DNA of 64,000 nt from Aestuariirhabdus litorea (GCF_003864255.1 NZ_QWEZ01000002.1:806001-870000); one strand, 5' to 3'; positions 36,588 to 46,813 are shown, counted from the stretch's first letter. Made by a program: numbers and translations. The notes: generated by a model not told the origin, from the sequence alone.

Positions 36588-37364
36588 ATGGCCGCGCTGC
36601 AGGGGCTGCGGGTGCTGGTCACCCGTCCCGCTGAGCAGGCAGAGCGTCTGGGCAAGCGGTTGTGCGCTGCCGGGGCCCGCACTCTTCTGCGTCCCCTGAT
36701 TGAGCCGCGGGCGCTGGCCGAGAGCGACGCCGTGCGGGGCACAATCCTCGATCTCGACCGCTTCCAGAAACTGATCTTTATCAGTCGCCCTGCTGCCCGC
36801 TTTGGGGGTGAGCTGATCGACCGCTACTGGCCGCAACTGCCGATGGCCATTGACTGGTTTGCCATCGGCGGAGGAACCGCCGAGGAGCTGGCTCGATTTG
36901 GGGTCGATGCCGGCTTTGCACAGGCGGGAACCGACAGCGAGGCCCTGTTGAGCCTGCCGGAGTTCGCCAACCTGTGGGGGCAGCGTATCCTGCTGGTCAA
37001 GGGGGTGGGGGGGCGTGAACACCTGGCCGAGCAGATGAGCGCCCGCGGTGCCGAGGTGATTGAGCTGCCGGTCTATGAGCGTTACCCGATCGACTACGAC
37101 CCGCAGGTGTTCTCCCACGAGTTGGCGGCACAAGGGATCAATCTGGCGATCGCCACCAGTGGCGGTATCGCCGAACGGCTGCTGGAGCTGGTGGACAGGG
37201 AGCGGCGCGCTTCAATCCACTTGCTGGTACCGAGCCTGCGGGTGGCCCAGTTAATGGCGGATCGGGGCTTTGCGTCGGTATCGGTCAGTGACGGAGCGGG
37301 AGATTCAGCCATAATGGAATCAGTGCAGCACCTGGCATTACAGGTGAAGGCAGGACAAAGCTAA
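36588..37364 (+). CDS. hemD: Uroporphyrinogen-III synthase
   Basis: A 258-residue HemD, cyclising hydroxymethylbilane with inversion of ring D. Sequence conservation in this family is low; GLRVLVTRPAEQAERLGKRL at the start, LLVKGVGGREHLAEQM in the middle and NLAIATSGGIAERLLEL near the end are family-like, and the gene sits directly behind hemC. Start ATG 36588, one base after the hemC stop; the earlier in-frame ATG lies within hemC. Confidence 0.92.
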   Translation: MAALQGLRVLVTRPAEQAERLGKRLCAAGARTLLRPLIEPRALAESDAVRGTILDLDRFQKLIFISRPAARFGGELIDRYWPQLPMAIDWFAIGGGTAEELARFGVDAGFAQAGTDSEALLSLPEFANLWGQRILLVKGVGGREHLAEQMSARGAEVIELPVYERYPIDYDPQVFSHELAAQGINLAIATSGGIAERLLELVDRERRASIHLLVPSLRVAQLMADRGFASVSVSDGAGDSAIMESVQHLALQVKAGQS

Positions 37365-37375
37365 CAGGGGATACC

Positions 37376-38665
37376 ATGAGCAAGAAGCGTGGACAGCAGG
37401 ATAGCGAGCAGCCCTCGGAGCAGGAGAACACCGAGCGATCGACCGGCGAATCAATCGAATCATCCCGGCCTGCGGTGGGGGCAGGGGATGCGCCGAGTGC
37501 CTCCCCCCAAACTACCGCGGCGGTAGCCGAGCCTGAACCGGCCGCGTCCGAGCCCTTATCCGCACAGCCCTCAGCCATGGCCGGGGAAAAGGTTGCGCCT
37601 GTCAGTCACCGCCTCTGGCTAGCCCTGCTGGCTCTCCTGCTGGCGCTGGTCGCCTGTGGAGGGGTGGTGGCGCTGGTCTATATGGATCGCAATATCCAGT
37701 ATTACCTCGAGCACCGTACCTATCCTGCCAGCGGTGAGCAGCTCAATGAGGGGCTGAAAAACCTCCAGTCACGCATTGATGCGGACAGCCGCGCCCTGCG
37801 CCAGGAGTTGTCGACCCTGTCGTTGCGTGCCGATGAGCAGGGCCGCTTTGAGCAGCGACTGCAGGCGGCCATCGATGCCTTTGCCCAGGATAGCCAGCGG
37901 CTACAGAACCAGCTCAACGAGTTGCAGCGGACCAGCCGCGAGGACTGGCAGTTGGCCGAGGTGGAGTATCTGCTGCGACTGGCGAACCAGCGCCTCTTAA
38001 CCGAGGGGGATGTCACCGGTGTAGAGGCCCTGCTCAGCAGCGCCGATCGCATTGTGCGCGAGCTGGATAATGTCTCCCTCTTCCCCGTGCGCGAAGCGCT
38101 GGCGGCGGACCTGGTGGCGATTCGAGCGGTACCCCGGGTGGATCGCGAGGGGGTCTATCTGCAACTGGCCGCACTGTCTCAACAGTCGATGTCCCTGCCG
38201 CTGCTGCCAGTGGGTGGTTACCAGCGTACACAGCCTCCCGCCCCGGAGACGGTCATCGATGGGGATGCCCCCCTGTGGCAGCGTTTGATGGTACGGGCGC
38301 AGGCGAGTTTTGAGCGGTTCAGTGGTTATTTCCGCCTTAATACCCAGCGCAGCGAACCCCTGCAGGAGCTGCTGACCCCGGATGAAGAGGTCTACCTGCG
38401 ACAAAACCTGCGGCTGATGATGGAGCAGGCTCAGCTGGCGCTGCTAAAAGGCCAGCAGCGAGTGTTTGATAGCAGCCTGAGCGCCAGCCTGGAGTGGCTC
38501 GAGCGTTATTTCTCCCACAATACCCAGGCCGCCCTCTCCATGGTGCAGCAGATTGAGCAGTTGCAGCGCTTGCAACTGGATCCCGAGCGGCCCGATATCA
38601 GCGGTTCGCTTAAGGCGATCAAGGCGTTTAACGAGCAGCTCCATCGTCGCGGGGGTGCCCAATGA
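37376..38665 (+). CDS. hemX: HemX family inner-membrane protein
   Basis: A 429-residue HemX-like protein: a disordered cytoplasmic N-terminus rich in Glu, Ser and Pro, one membrane span at about residues 78-104 (LWLALLALLLALVACGGVVALVY), a long coiled-coil stretch and a C-terminal helical domain. Despite the name, a methyltransferase activity is not expected for this type; its role is thought to be structural or in heme-pathway organisation with HemY. It overlaps hemY by four bases. Confidence 0.88.
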   Translation: MSKKRGQQDSEQPSEQENTERSTGESIESSRPAVGAGDAPSASPQTTAAVAEPEPAASEPLSAQPSAMAGEKVAPVSHRLWLALLALLLALVACGGVVALVYMDRNIQYYLEHRTYPASGEQLNEGLKNLQSRIDADSRALRQELSTLSLRADEQGRFEQRLQAAIDAFAQDSQRLQNQLNELQRTSREDWQLAEVEYLLRLANQRLLTEGDVTGVEALLSSADRIVRELDNVSLFPVREALAADLVAIRAVPRVDREGVYLQLAALSQQSMSLPLLPVGGYQRTQPPAPETVIDGDAPLWQRLMVRAQASFERFSGYFRLNTQRSEPLQELLTPDEEVYLRQNLRLMMEQAQLALLKGQQRVFDSSLSASLEWLERYFSHNTQAALSMVQQIEQLQRLQLDPERPDISGSLKAIKAFNEQLHRRGGAQ

Positions 38666-39873
38666 AATGGTTCCTGATGCTGCTGCTGGCGCTGTTTGTA
38701 ACGGCGCTGGTGGCCAACGGTATGGTGCTGGACAACGGCTACATTCTGATCGCTTACGGGGACACTACCTTCGAAACCACCCTCTGGATGGGGTTGGTAC
38801 TGGTGCTGGTGTTGTTCGCAGCCCTGTGGGTAATCCGTGCGCTACTGTGGGTGGTCCTCGGATCTTTTAACCTGGTGGTGCCGGTAACGGCGGGCAGTCG
38901 CCGGCGCCGGGCCCGAATCAACGCCTCCCGTGGCCTGCTTAACCTGATCAAGGGTAACTGGCGCACCGCGCATCGGCAGCTGGGAAAAGCGGCGGCGGAA
39001 GGGGAGTCTCCTCTGGTGAACTACCTGGCGGCGGCCCGCGCCGCCCACCTGATGGGGGATGAGCCCCTGACCGGTGAGTATCTGCGCCGTGCCGATGCCG
39101 AGGTGCCGGGGGCCACTGTAGCGGTAGGCATTACCCAGGCCCAGCTGCACCTCTCCAGCGGTCAGCTCGAGCAGGCGTTGGCGGCCCTTAACGAGCTGCG
39201 GCGCAAGGTGCCGAGACACCCCTATATGCTGAAGCTACTGGTGCGGGTTTACTACCGCCTGCATGAGTGGGAGAGCCTGCAGCGGCTGCTGCCCATCCTG
39301 GAGCGCCACCGGGTGCTGCCCGCGGAGGAGATATCGAAGCTGCAGGGGGAGGCGTACGAGCAACTGTTTTCCCAGGCCTGCGAGCGGGGGTTACGGGCCG
39401 GCAAGGATGAAAACCGCCTGCAGCCAGTGGATGCACTCTGGGATAGCCTGAGCCGTAAGCAGAAGCAGGATGAACGGCTGGTTGAGCACTGCGCCCACTG
39501 CCTGATCCGACTGCAAGCATGGGACCGGGCCGAGCAGCTGCTGTCGAGTGTGCTGCGCCGCCGCTACAGTGATCGCCTGATGGCGCTTTACGGGCGGGTA
39601 CGTAGCAGCGATGCTGCCGCCCAGTTGATCAAAACCGAGGGGCTGTTGAAGGAGCACCCCGATAACCCGGTGCTGCTGATTGCCCACGGCCGGATCTGTT
39701 GCGCCAATGAGCTGTGGGGTAAGGCTCGTGAGAGCTTCGAGCGCAGCCTGAAACTGTCCCGCAGCACCGTTGCCTGCAATGAGCTGGGACAGTTGCTGGC
39801 CCAGCTCGGCGAGCACGAAGCCAGTACTCGCTATTTTCGAGAGGGGTTGGAGCTGGCGACGCGCCAGCCCTGA
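38662..39873 (+). CDS. hemY: HemY family TPR membrane protein
   Basis: A 403-residue HemY of the proteobacterial type (not protoporphyrinogen oxidase). Two N-terminal membrane spans (residues 1-18 and about 38-65) are followed by TPR repeats (AAARAAHLMGDEPLTGEYLRRAD, ELRRKVPRHPYMLKLLVRVYY and others). The exact function is unknown; it is conserved behind hemX. ATG 38662 overlaps the hemX TGA. Confidence 0.9.
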   Translation: MKWFLMLLLALFVTALVANGMVLDNGYILIAYGDTTFETTLWMGLVLVLVLFAALWVIRALLWVVLGSFNLVVPVTAGSRRRRARINASRGLLNLIKGNWRTAHRQLGKAAAEGESPLVNYLAAARAAHLMGDEPLTGEYLRRADAEVPGATVAVGITQAQLHLSSGQLEQALAALNELRRKVPRHPYMLKLLVRVYYRLHEWESLQRLLPILERHRVLPAEEISKLQGEAYEQLFSQACERGLRAGKDENRLQPVDALWDSLSRKQKQDERLVEHCAHCLIRLQAWDRAEQLLSSVLRRRYSDRLMALYGRVRSSDAAAQLIKTEGLLKEHPDNPVLLIAHGRICCANELWGKARESFERSLKLSRSTVACNELGQLLAQLGEHEASTRYFREGLELATRQP

Positions 39874-39899
39874 CAGCAGAGTACCCTGACCGGGTTTGC

Positions 39900-40922
39900 C
39901 TAACCCTGGCGGGGGGCGTAGTCAAACACATCAGAGTGGATGCGGGAGGGTTCAACGCCCGCCTCCACCAGATCGTCAAAACTGGCGTAGACCATCTGCG
40001 GAGATCCACAGATATAGAAATGGGCGTCTCCAAGCTGCTGCAGGTCCTCGACCACCGCATGGTGCAGTGCCCCGCAGCGTCCCTCCCAGTCGGCGTCTAC
40101 CTCATCGCTGATCACCGGGTGAAAGGTCACCCTGTGCTGCTGGGACTGCTGGGACCAGCGGTAGGGTAGCTCCGCCATATAGAGGTGCTCAACCTTGCGC
40201 ACACCCCAGTAGAGGTGAAGCGGCAACAGGTGCTGCTGTTCAAGGCAGTGTTCGATCATCCCCTTCATTTGGGCAAATCCGGTGCCGGCGGCGAGGAACA
40301 CGAGAGGGGTTGGGGGGATCGCCTGCAGGTGGCAGTTACCCTGTGGCAGCAGCACCCGTACGACCGGATTGTGCTGCACCTTTTGCAGGATGCGGTCCGA
40401 TACCTCGCTGCCCGGCGCGTGCTGGATATGCAGCTCGATCTCCCGCTGGTGGGAGAGGCGCTCGGGGGCGCTGGCGATGGAGAAGGGGCACTGTTGGCCA
40501 TCCTCCAGCTCCAGCATCAGGTACTGTCCGGCGTGAAAAACGGGAAGGTTTCCCGCTGGCGCCTTCAGCAGTACGCGGTAGACATTGTGGCTCAGTCGGT
40601 CGATGGATTGCACCTGGCAGGCCAGTGGGGTCATGCTTGATTCTCCTGGCCGCCTCAATCCTGGGGCGGCTATTTCAAGGTCGCTACGGGGGTAGCTGAT
40701 ACAGCTGTAGATGATCTGTGGACCTTCACTGGCTGAGCTGCGCTGGCCCTGACGGGATTCAACTTCGCCACGCAGCAGTGTGGTCTCACAAATATAGCAG
40801 TTGCCGTTACGGCAGCTTGAGGGCAGTTGGTAGCCCTGTTGTCGCAGGTTTTCCAACAGGCTCAAGGCGTCATCGAGGAGGATGCTCTCCGACGAAGGGG
40901 CAATGCTCAGGCGATAACTCAC
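39900..40922 (-). CDS. 2Fe-2S ferredoxin-flavin reductase (CDP-6-deoxy-delta-3,4-glucoseen reductase-like)
   Basis: A 340-residue electron-transfer protein. The N-terminal plant-type ferredoxin has C37, C42, C45 and C74 ([11 protein letters not shown] and YSC). It is followed by an FAD domain ([17 protein letters not shown] in place of RxYS) and an NAD domain ([22 protein letters not shown]). It resembles the Fre/AscD-like reductase found beside ubiD in Pseudomonas and is coupled to ubiD by a four-base overlap. A flavin-reducing role in support of prenylated-FMN chemistry is possible but is inference. Confidence 0.88.
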   Translation of the reverse strand: MSYRLSIAPSSESILLDDALSLLENLRQQGYQLPSSCRNGNCYICETTLLRGEVESRQGQRSSASEGPQIIYSCISYPRSDLEIAAPGLRRPGESSMTPLACQVQSIDRLSHNVYRVLLKAPAGNLPVFHAGQYLMLELEDGQQCPFSIASAPERLSHQREIELHIQHAPGSEVSDRILQKVQHNPVVRVLLPQGNCHLQAIPPTPLVFLAAGTGFAQMKGMIEHCLEQQHLLPLHLYWGVRKVEHLYMAELPYRWSQQSQQHRVTFHPVISDEVDADWEGRCGALHHAVVEDLQQLGDAHFYICGSPQMVYASFDDLVEAGVEPSRIHSDVFDYAPRQG

Positions 40923-42388
40923 GACTCGATGCCAAGCTCATCCCAGATTGCGTCAACCCGATCCTTGATCGCATCGCTCATGCGGATCGGTTCCCCCCAC
41001 TCGCGCTCGGTTTCCCCCGGCCATTTGTTGGTGGCATCGAAGCCCACCTTGGAGCCGAGGCCCGACACGGGGGACGCGAAGTCGAGGTAGTCAATGGGGG
41101 TATTATCGACAAATACGCTGTCGCGGCGAGGGTCCATGCGGGTGGTCATGGCCCAGATCACGTCGTTCCAGTCGCGGGCATTAACGTCCTCATCGCAGAC
41201 AATAATGAATTTGGTGTACATGAACTGGCGCAGGAAGGACCAGACTCCCAGCATCACCCGTTTGGCGTGCCCCGGGTATTGTTTACGCAGGGTCACCACC
41301 GCCAGGCGATAGGAGCATCCCTCCGGAGGCAGGTAGAAGTCGACAATCTCCGGGAACTGCTTCTGCAGGATGGGGACAAAGACCTCGTTCAGAGCTACCC
41401 CAAGCACCGCCGGTTCATCGGGTGGACGGCCGGTATAGGTGCTGTGGTAAATCGGGTCGCGACGGTGGGTGATGCGCTCTACGGTAAAGACCGGGAAGCG
41501 ATCCACCTCGTTGTAGTAGCCGGTGTGGTCGCCAAAGGGGCCTTCATCGGCCATCTCGTCGGGGTAGATATGCCCCTCCAGCACGAACTCGGCGCTGGCA
41601 GGTACCTGCAGGTTATTGCCGAGGCACTTCACCAGTTCGGTCTTGCTGCCTCGCAGCAGGCCGGCAAAGGCGTACTCCGACAGGCTGTCGGGAACCGGCG
41701 TTACCGCCCCCAGGATGGTGGCTGGGTCGGCACCCAGTGCCACGCTCACCGGGAAGGGTTCGCCCGGGTGCTGCTGTTGCCAGTCACGGAAGTCGAGGGC
41801 GCCGCCACGGTGGGAGAGCCAGCGCATGATCAGCTTGTTGCGGCCAATCAGCTGCTGGCGATAGATTCCCAGGTTCTGCCGCTCCTTGAGGGGACCGCGG
41901 GTGATCACCAGGGGCCAGGTGACCAGCGGGGCGGCGTCGCCGGGCCAGCAGGTCTGGATCGGCAGCCTGTGCAGGTCAACCGCATCGCCCTCGATCACCA
42001 CCTCCTGGCAGGCCGCCTTGCGGACCACCTTGGGGCTCATGCTCAGGACTTTCTTGAACAGGGGCATCTTTTCGAGGGCGTCGCGCACCCCTTTGGGGGG
42101 CTCCGGCTCCTTGAGGTAGGCCAGTAGCTTGCCGATCTCGCGCAGCGCATCAACCGACTCCGCCCCCATGCCCAGGGCCACCCGCTCGGGGGTGCCAAAC
42201 AGGTTGGCCAGCACCGGTGTGTCAAACCCCTTGGGGTTTTCAAACAGCAGGGCGGGCCCTTTCTGGCGCAGGGTCCGATCGGCGATTTCGGTCATCTCGA
42301 GGTAGGGGTCCACCTCAAGCTGGATCCGCTTGAGTTGGCCCCGCTCCTCGAGCTGGCGCAGGAAGTCACGCAGGTCGCGATAGTTCAT
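40919..42388 (-). CDS. ubiD: 4-hydroxy-3-polyprenylbenzoate decarboxylase
   Basis: A 489-residue UbiD, decarboxylating the polyprenylated ring in ubiquinone synthesis using prenylated FMN. The start [22 protein letters not shown], the INKAPA-type Rx-glutamate residues in the central region, [16 protein letters not shown] and the C-terminal [24 protein letters not shown] are all family hallmarks. Partner ubiX is not in the window. Upstream lies rho, 35 bases away. Confidence 0.95.
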   Translation of the reverse strand: MNYRDLRDFLRQLEERGQLKRIQLEVDPYLEMTEIADRTLRQKGPALLFENPKGFDTPVLANLFGTPERVALGMGAESVDALREIGKLLAYLKEPEPPKGVRDALEKMPLFKKVLSMSPKVVRKAACQEVVIEGDAVDLHRLPIQTCWPGDAAPLVTWPLVITRGPLKERQNLGIYRQQLIGRNKLIMRWLSHRGGALDFRDWQQQHPGEPFPVSVALGADPATILGAVTPVPDSLSEYAFAGLLRGSKTELVKCLGNNLQVPASAEFVLEGHIYPDEMADEGPFGDHTGYYNEVDRFPVFTVERITHRRDPIYHSTYTGRPPDEPAVLGVALNEVFVPILQKQFPEIVDFYLPPEGCSYRLAVVTLRKQYPGHAKRVMLGVWSFLRQFMYTKFIIVCDEDVNARDWNDVIWAMTTRMDPRRDSVFVDNTPIDYLDFASPVSGLGSKVGFDATNKWPGETEREWGEPIRMSDAIKDRVDAIWDELGIES

Positions 42389-42423
42389 CGGTCAGTGCCG
42401 TGCCGGAAGGTCTCCTGTCCGCG

Positions 42424-43683
42424 CTATTTGCGCTTCATGGACAGGAAGAACTCCTCGTTGGTCTTGCTGTCTTTCATGCGGTCCAGCAGGAACTCGATGG
42501 CGGCAATCTCATCCATCGGATGCAGGATCTTACGCAGGATCCAGATTCGCTGCAGCTCCTCTTCGGGCACCAGCAGGTCCTCGCGGCGGGTACCGGACTT
42601 GTTGATGTTGATGGCCGGGAACACGCGCTTTTCGGCGATGCGGCGGTCGAGGTTAAGCTCCATATTACCGGTGCCCTTGAACTCCTCGAAGATCACGTCG
42701 TCCATCTTGGAGCCGGTCTCCACCAGGGCGGTGGCAATGATGGTCAGGCTGCCGCCCTCCTCGATGTTACGGGCCGCACCAAAGAAGCGCTTGGGGCGCT
42801 CGAGGGCGTGGGCATCGACACCACCGGTCAGTACCTTGCCGGAGGAGGGAATAACGGTGTTGTAGGCACGGGCGAGACGGGTGATGGAGTCGAGCAGGAT
42901 CACCACGTCCTTCTTGTGTTCCACCAGGCGCTTGGCTTTCTCGATCACCATGTCGGCCACCTGCACGTGGCGTGCGGGGGGCTCGTCGAAGGTGCTGGCT
43001 ACCACCTCGCCGCGCACGGAGCGGGACATCTCGGTCACCTCCTCCGGACGCTCGTCGATCAGCAGTACGATCAGGTGGCAATCGGGGTTGTTGCGAACGA
43101 TATTGGCAGCAATGTTCTGCAGCATCAGGGTCTTACCCGCTTTGGGCGGGGAGACGATCAGGCCGCGCTGGCCCTTGCCGAAGGGTGCGACCAGGTCGAT
43201 GGTTCGCGCGGTCAGGTCTTCGGTGGAGCCGTTACCGGCCTCCATTACCAGTCGCTCGTTGGGGAACAGGGGCGTCAGGTTTTCGAACAGGATCTTGTTC
43301 TTGGCGTTTTCCGGCTTATCGAAATTAATCTCGCTGACCTTCAACAGGGCGAAGTAGCGTTCGCCATCCTTGGGGGGGCGGATCTTGCCAGAGATGGTGT
43401 CGCCGGTACGCAGGTTGAAGCGTCGAATCTGGCTGGGAGAAACGTAGATATCGTCGGGACCGGCCAGGTAGGAGCTGTCGGCAGAACGGAGAAAGCCGAA
43501 GCCATCCTGCAGGATCTCCAGTACGCCATCCCCATAGATGTCCTCACCGCTGCGCGCGTGGCGCTTCAGAATGGTAAAGATGACATCTTGTTTGCGGGAG
43601 CGGGCGAGGTTGTCGAGGCCCATTTCGGTAGCGATATCGAGCAGTGCCTGGACGGGTTTTTTCTTAAGTTCGGTAAGATTCAT
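42424..43683 (-). CDS. rho: Transcription termination factor Rho
   Basis: A 419-residue Rho helicase. The N-terminal RNA-binding OB fold ([30 protein letters not shown]) is followed by the ATPase with Walker [22 protein letters not shown] and the Q/R-loop stretch. Length equals the E. coli protein by memory. The 242-base gap to trxA is the expected leader region in which rho autoregulates; I see no gene in it. Confidence 0.98.
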   Translation of the reverse strand: MNLTELKKKPVQALLDIATEMGLDNLARSRKQDVIFTILKRHARSGEDIYGDGVLEILQDGFGFLRSADSSYLAGPDDIYVSPSQIRRFNLRTGDTISGKIRPPKDGERYFALLKVSEINFDKPENAKNKILFENLTPLFPNERLVMEAGNGSTEDLTARTIDLVAPFGKGQRGLIVSPPKAGKTLMLQNIAANIVRNNPDCHLIVLLIDERPEEVTEMSRSVRGEVVASTFDEPPARHVQVADMVIEKAKRLVEHKKDVVILLDSITRLARAYNTVIPSSGKVLTGGVDAHALERPKRFFGAARNIEEGGSLTIIATALVETGSKMDDVIFEEFKGTGNMELNLDRRIAEKRVFPAININKSGTRREDLLVPEEELQRIWILRKILHPMDEIAAIEFLLDRMKDSKTNEEFFLSMKRK

Positions 43684-43892
43684 AGTGGGTACAAAGAGAG
43701 TGTTATGGAGCTGTGCGGAGATCCGGCAGCAGCGGAGAGTTCCTGAGGTCAGGTGGAGTCTGCAGGAGTGGTTGGTGTTTTTATGTGTTTCTTATGAAGG
43801 TGCCGCAGGAGCGGCGGAAGGTGTAGCGGCAATCTACCACTGAAAAGGGGTGGAGTCCAGTACCGGGCCCTATTTGTGGCCTGCGTGAAGTT

Positions 43893-43917
43893 GCCCCGAA
43901 CCCAGAGGGAACGGGGC
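43893..43917 (-). other. Hairpin downstream of trxA
   Basis: GCCCCG-13 bases-CGGGGC lies 9 bases beyond the trxA stop. There is no T-run, so it may be a weak terminator or simply a 3' stabilising stem ahead of the rho leader. Confidence 0.35.
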
Positions 43918-43925
43918 CTGCGTCC

Positions 43926-44252
43926 TCAGATATTGCTGTCGAGGAAAGCGGTCAGCTGGGACTTGGAGAGGGCGCCTACTTTGGTGGCCTCAACATTGCC
44001 CGCCTTGAACAGCATCAGGGTCGGGATGCCGCGCACGCCGTACTTGGGCGCGGTCGCTTCGTTTTCGTCGATGTTGATTTTGCAAACCTTGAGCTTGCCT
44101 TCGTACTCTTTGGCAACCTCGTCGAGTACCGGCGCGATCATTTTGCAGGGGCCACACCACTCGGCCCAGTAGTCGACCAGTACGGGGCCTTCGGCTTTAA
44201 GGACTTCATCATCAAAAGACGCATCGCTCACGTTGACGATATGTTCGCTCAT
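43926..44252 (-). CDS. trxA: Thioredoxin 1
   Basis: A 108-residue thioredoxin with the redox motif WCGPCK and the cis-proline loop [11 protein letters not shown]. Cytosolic dithiol-disulfide reductant. Start ATG 44252 with a CCGGAGATGA leader. trxA upstream of rho is the usual gammaproteobacterial order. Confidence 0.98.
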   Translation of the reverse strand: MSEHIVNVSDASFDDEVLKAEGPVLVDYWAEWCGPCKMIAPVLDEVAKEYEGKLKVCKINIDENEATAPKYGVRGIPTLMLFKAGNVEATKVGALSKSQLTAFLDSNI

Positions 44253-44443
44253 CTATTCATCTCCGGTTTGCAGGTTTAAATTTTATCCATGATAGCATCG
44301 CTCCTTTGGCGGGCATAGGGCGCCCAGGTTTCTGATGCAAAGAGGTTTTACTCTGTTAAGCTAATATGGCTCCGTTTGTGGCTATTTCAAGTCCGTAGGG
44401 GCTGGCGACAGGGTCTGTGTGGTGACGGGAGAGCGGTGTATTG

Positions 44444-45976
44444 ATGGGAAATCAACAAGCGATGGAAACTCAGGCAGTAAGGCAGGATGACAAGACGCCT
44501 GGCCTGATCGCTGCCATAGACCTGGGCTCCAATAGCTTTCACCTGATTGTGGCCCGTTATGAGGAGGGTGAGATTCGCCCCATTGAGCGGATCGGTGAAA
44601 AGATACAGCTGGCGGCGGGTATCGATGAAGAGGGCAACCTGGACCAGCGCGCCATGCGCCGGGGATGGGCCTGCCTGCGGCGTTTTTCCCAGTACATCGA
44701 GGGGATGAAGCCCGACCTGATCCGAATCGTGGGTACCAAGGCGTTGCGGATGGCCAGGAACCGCCGGGTGTTTACCCGTACCGCCGAGTCCATCCTGAAA
44801 TGCCCGGTCGAGGTGATCAGCGGCCGGGAAGAGGCACGACTGATCTATTTGGGGGCCTCCCATACCCAGTCGGACGACCATGGCCAGCGGTTGGTGGTGG
44901 ACATTGGCGGGGGGAGCACCGAGCTGATTATCGGTGAGCGCTTTGAGCCCAAGCTGCTGGAAAGCCTGCATATGGGCTGTGTGGTCTACAGCGCGCGCTT
45001 TTTCCCTGACGGAGTGATCACGGCGGAGCGTTTCGACCAGGCCTACTATGCGGCGCGTCTGGAGGTGCTCAATGTGCTGAAGAACTACCGTCGCATGGGC
45101 TGGGACGAGGTGCTGGGCTCATCCGGCACCATTAAATCCGTCGAGCAGGTGCTGGTGGCGGGCGGTGTGACCCAGCAGGGGATCACCCGCGCCGGCATGG
45201 AGACCCTGCGCCAGCGGGTGATCGAGATCGGCCACGTGGACCAGATTCAGCTGGAAGGGCTGAAGCCGGACCGCGCCAATATCTTTCCCGCCGGGCTCGC
45301 CATACTGACGGCTGTGTTCGATGCCCTGCGGCTTAAGCGGATGCAGTATTCCGATGGTGCCCTGCGAGAGGGGCTGCTCTACGACATGGTGGGCAGCCAG
45401 CAGCACGAGTATGTGCGTGAGCGGACGCTCAACGCCCTGATGCGACGGTACCGGGTGGACAAGAAGCACGCGCGCCGGGTGCGAAAACAGGCGCTGGTCT
45501 GTTTTCGGCAGGTGGCGGAAAGCTGGCGCCTGGGGGCCTACGAGCGAGAGATACTGAGTACCGCGGCCTGGTTGCACGAGCTGGGGATGGCGGTCTCCCA
45601 TACCCGTTATCACAAGCACGGTGACTACCTGGTTCGTCACTCCGATATGCTCGGATTTACCAGCTACGAACAGCGCGCCATTGCACTGCTGATTCGGGGT
45701 CACCGGCGCTCGTTGCCGATGCATCTTTATGAAAATATGTCGCCCTACTACCGTGAGCGTGTGGTGCGGCTGACGATCCTGCTGCGGCTGTCGATTGTGC
45801 TGAACCATATCCGCAGTGAGGACACGCTACCCGAATACCAGCTCAGTGTAGAGGGGACCCGGCTCACCCTTGACCTGGGCAGCGGCTGGTTGCATGAACA
45901 CCCCTTGATCCGCGCCGATTTTGCGCGCGAGGTGGAGCGGCTGGCGGTGGCGGGGTATAGCCTGCTGGTGCAGTAG
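44444..45976 (+). CDS. ppx: Exopolyphosphatase
   Basis: A 510-residue Ppx/GppA enzyme releasing phosphate from polyphosphate chains. The N-terminal actin-like fold shows AAIDLGSNSFHLIVARY and VDIGGGSTELI; the C-terminal HD-like domain contains WLHELGMAVSHTRYHKHGDYLV. Start ATG 44444 or the in-frame ATG 44462 are both possible. In Pseudomonas ppx adjoins ppk and hemB; here 7.4 kb of accessory genes intervene. Confidence 0.95.
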   Translation: MGNQQAMETQAVRQDDKTPGLIAAIDLGSNSFHLIVARYEEGEIRPIERIGEKIQLAAGIDEEGNLDQRAMRRGWACLRRFSQYIEGMKPDLIRIVGTKALRMARNRRVFTRTAESILKCPVEVISGREEARLIYLGASHTQSDDHGQRLVVDIGGGSTELIIGERFEPKLLESLHMGCVVYSARFFPDGVITAERFDQAYYAARLEVLNVLKNYRRMGWDEVLGSSGTIKSVEQVLVAGGVTQQGITRAGMETLRQRVIEIGHVDQIQLEGLKPDRANIFPAGLAILTAVFDALRLKRMQYSDGALREGLLYDMVGSQQHEYVRERTLNALMRRYRVDKKHARRVRKQALVCFRQVAESWRLGAYEREILSTAAWLHELGMAVSHTRYHKHGDYLVRHSDMLGFTSYEQRAIALLIRGHRRSLPMHLYENMSPYYRERVVRLTILLRLSIVLNHIRSEDTLPEYQLSVEGTRLTLDLGSGWLHEHPLIRADFAREVERLAVAGYSLLVQ

Positions 45977-46112
45977 GGGTTACCTGTTTCCTTTCCCCAT
46001 TTAAGGCGAGGGTCCAGTGTAGGAAGCGGCTTGGTGGGGTGTTGGCCTGCAGGCCGTCCTGCACTCCTAGTCTGGCGACTGGCATTTTGTCGGGATGCAC
46101 CCCGACGGGTGC

Positions 46113-46141
46113 CTTAAGGGGGCGACCAGCGCCCCCTTAAG
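46113..46141. repeat. Long perfect inverted repeat in the ppx-mtrB gap
   Basis: CTTAAGGGGGCG-5 bases-CGCCCCCTTAAG, a perfect 12-pair stem with no T-run. Together with the next inverted repeat it forms a 130-base structured block with no ORF. It is about 140 bases beyond the ppx stop. Confidence 0.75.
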
Positions 46142-46205
46142 AATCCCCGCTGGGCCCCACCAACCCGGCCTGCGGCTGCGCTGCGCTATGGGCAAAGGGG
46201 GCGGG

Positions 46206-46237
46206 CGTTTCGAGGGGGCTCCTGCCCCCACGAAACG
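46206..46237. repeat. Second inverted repeat in the ppx-mtrB gap
   Basis: CGTTTCGAGGGGGC-4 bases-GCCCCCACGAAACG, 13 of 14 pairs matched around a TCCT loop. The GGGGGC core echoes the repeat at 46113, and the run between and after them is pyrimidine/purine biased. No T-run follows. Confidence 0.7.
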
Positions 46238-46316
46238 GCTCGACATCCTTGTCTCGCCCCTGCGGGCCTAATCGCCCCCTTTCCCCATTGCTCGCCGGCT
46301 TGCAGGGTAAAATCCG

Positions 46317-46484
46317 TTAAGCCTCTAAACTCAACTGTTGCACCAGAATCTCCCTACAGACCGGCATGGTACGAGCGGCTGAAAAATCCGCAAAAGCCGG
46401 TCTGCGCCGGTGGGTGAGGGTGGTGATGAAATAATCGCGACCGGTTTGGGAAACACGGCCGATACGTAGTTGGTTGTAAGACAT
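46317..46484 (-). pseudogene. REP-associated tyrosine transposase (RAYT), N-terminal remnant
   Basis: ATG 46484 (after GGAGACAAGG) opens a 55-codon frame: MSYNQLRIGRVSQTGRDYFIT, THRRRPAFADF and AARTM...ILVQQ. This is the usual beginning of TnpA-REP proteins (the YFxT...RRPxF strand). The frame ends at TAA 46317, well before where the HUH histidines and catalytic tyrosine would lie, so it cannot be an active transposase. REP pairs of the GTAG type lie directly upstream, as in REP-rayt units. Confidence 0.75.
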
Positions 46485-46552
46485 CCTTGTCTCCAGCCCT
46501 TTGGCATCTCAAAACAGTTTAGGTTATCGGTTGCAGGTCGGGTGGGATGGGC

Positions 46553-46635
46553 TGTAGGTCGGGCTTCAGCCCGACAGTCCCATGGCTCGACTATCGCTTG
46601 AATTAGCCCATTGTCGGCCTGAAGGCCGACCTACA
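46553..46635. repeat. REP pair 1 (BIME)
   Basis: TGTAGGTCGGGCTTCAGCCC at 46553 (unit to 46576) and its inverted partner at 46612-46635, each a hairpin with GTAG at its foot, facing each other across 35 bases. They lie 69 bases from the start of the RAYT remnant. Confidence 0.9.
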
Positions 46636-46695
46636 GGTGGATAATCCGAGCGCTTATCTAGGTCTGGCAGGGAGGTGTAGGTCGTTGTAGGTTGC

Positions 46696-46762
46696 TGTAG
46701 GTCGGGCTTTAGCCCGACAATCCCATGAACCCGCCCAATGTCGGCCTGAAGGCCAACCTACA
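46696..46762. repeat. REP pair 2 (BIME)
   Basis: Hairpin units at 46696-46719 and, inverted, 46739-46762, nearly the same as pair 1. Just upstream, GTAGGTCGTTGTAGGTTGCTG repeats the GTAGGT foot three times, as if from a partial duplication. The pair ends next to the mtrB terminator. Confidence 0.9.
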
Positions 46763-46767
46763 GGCAA

Positions 46768-46792
46768 TAAAAAAGGCGCACCGGGGTGCGCC
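46768..46792 (-). terminator. Intrinsic terminator of the decaheme-porin operon
   Basis: On the minus strand GGCGCACC-CC-GGTGCGCC is followed by TTTTTTATT, 20 bases beyond the mtrB-like stop codon. Confidence 0.92.
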
Positions 46793-46813
46793 TTAAGTGA
46801 ACATCCTTAACCG

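Noticed and set aside
46000-46320. Integron attC-like or CRISPR-like array
   Set aside because: The inverted repeats do not carry paired core sites of the attC type, and there is no regular repeat-spacer pattern.
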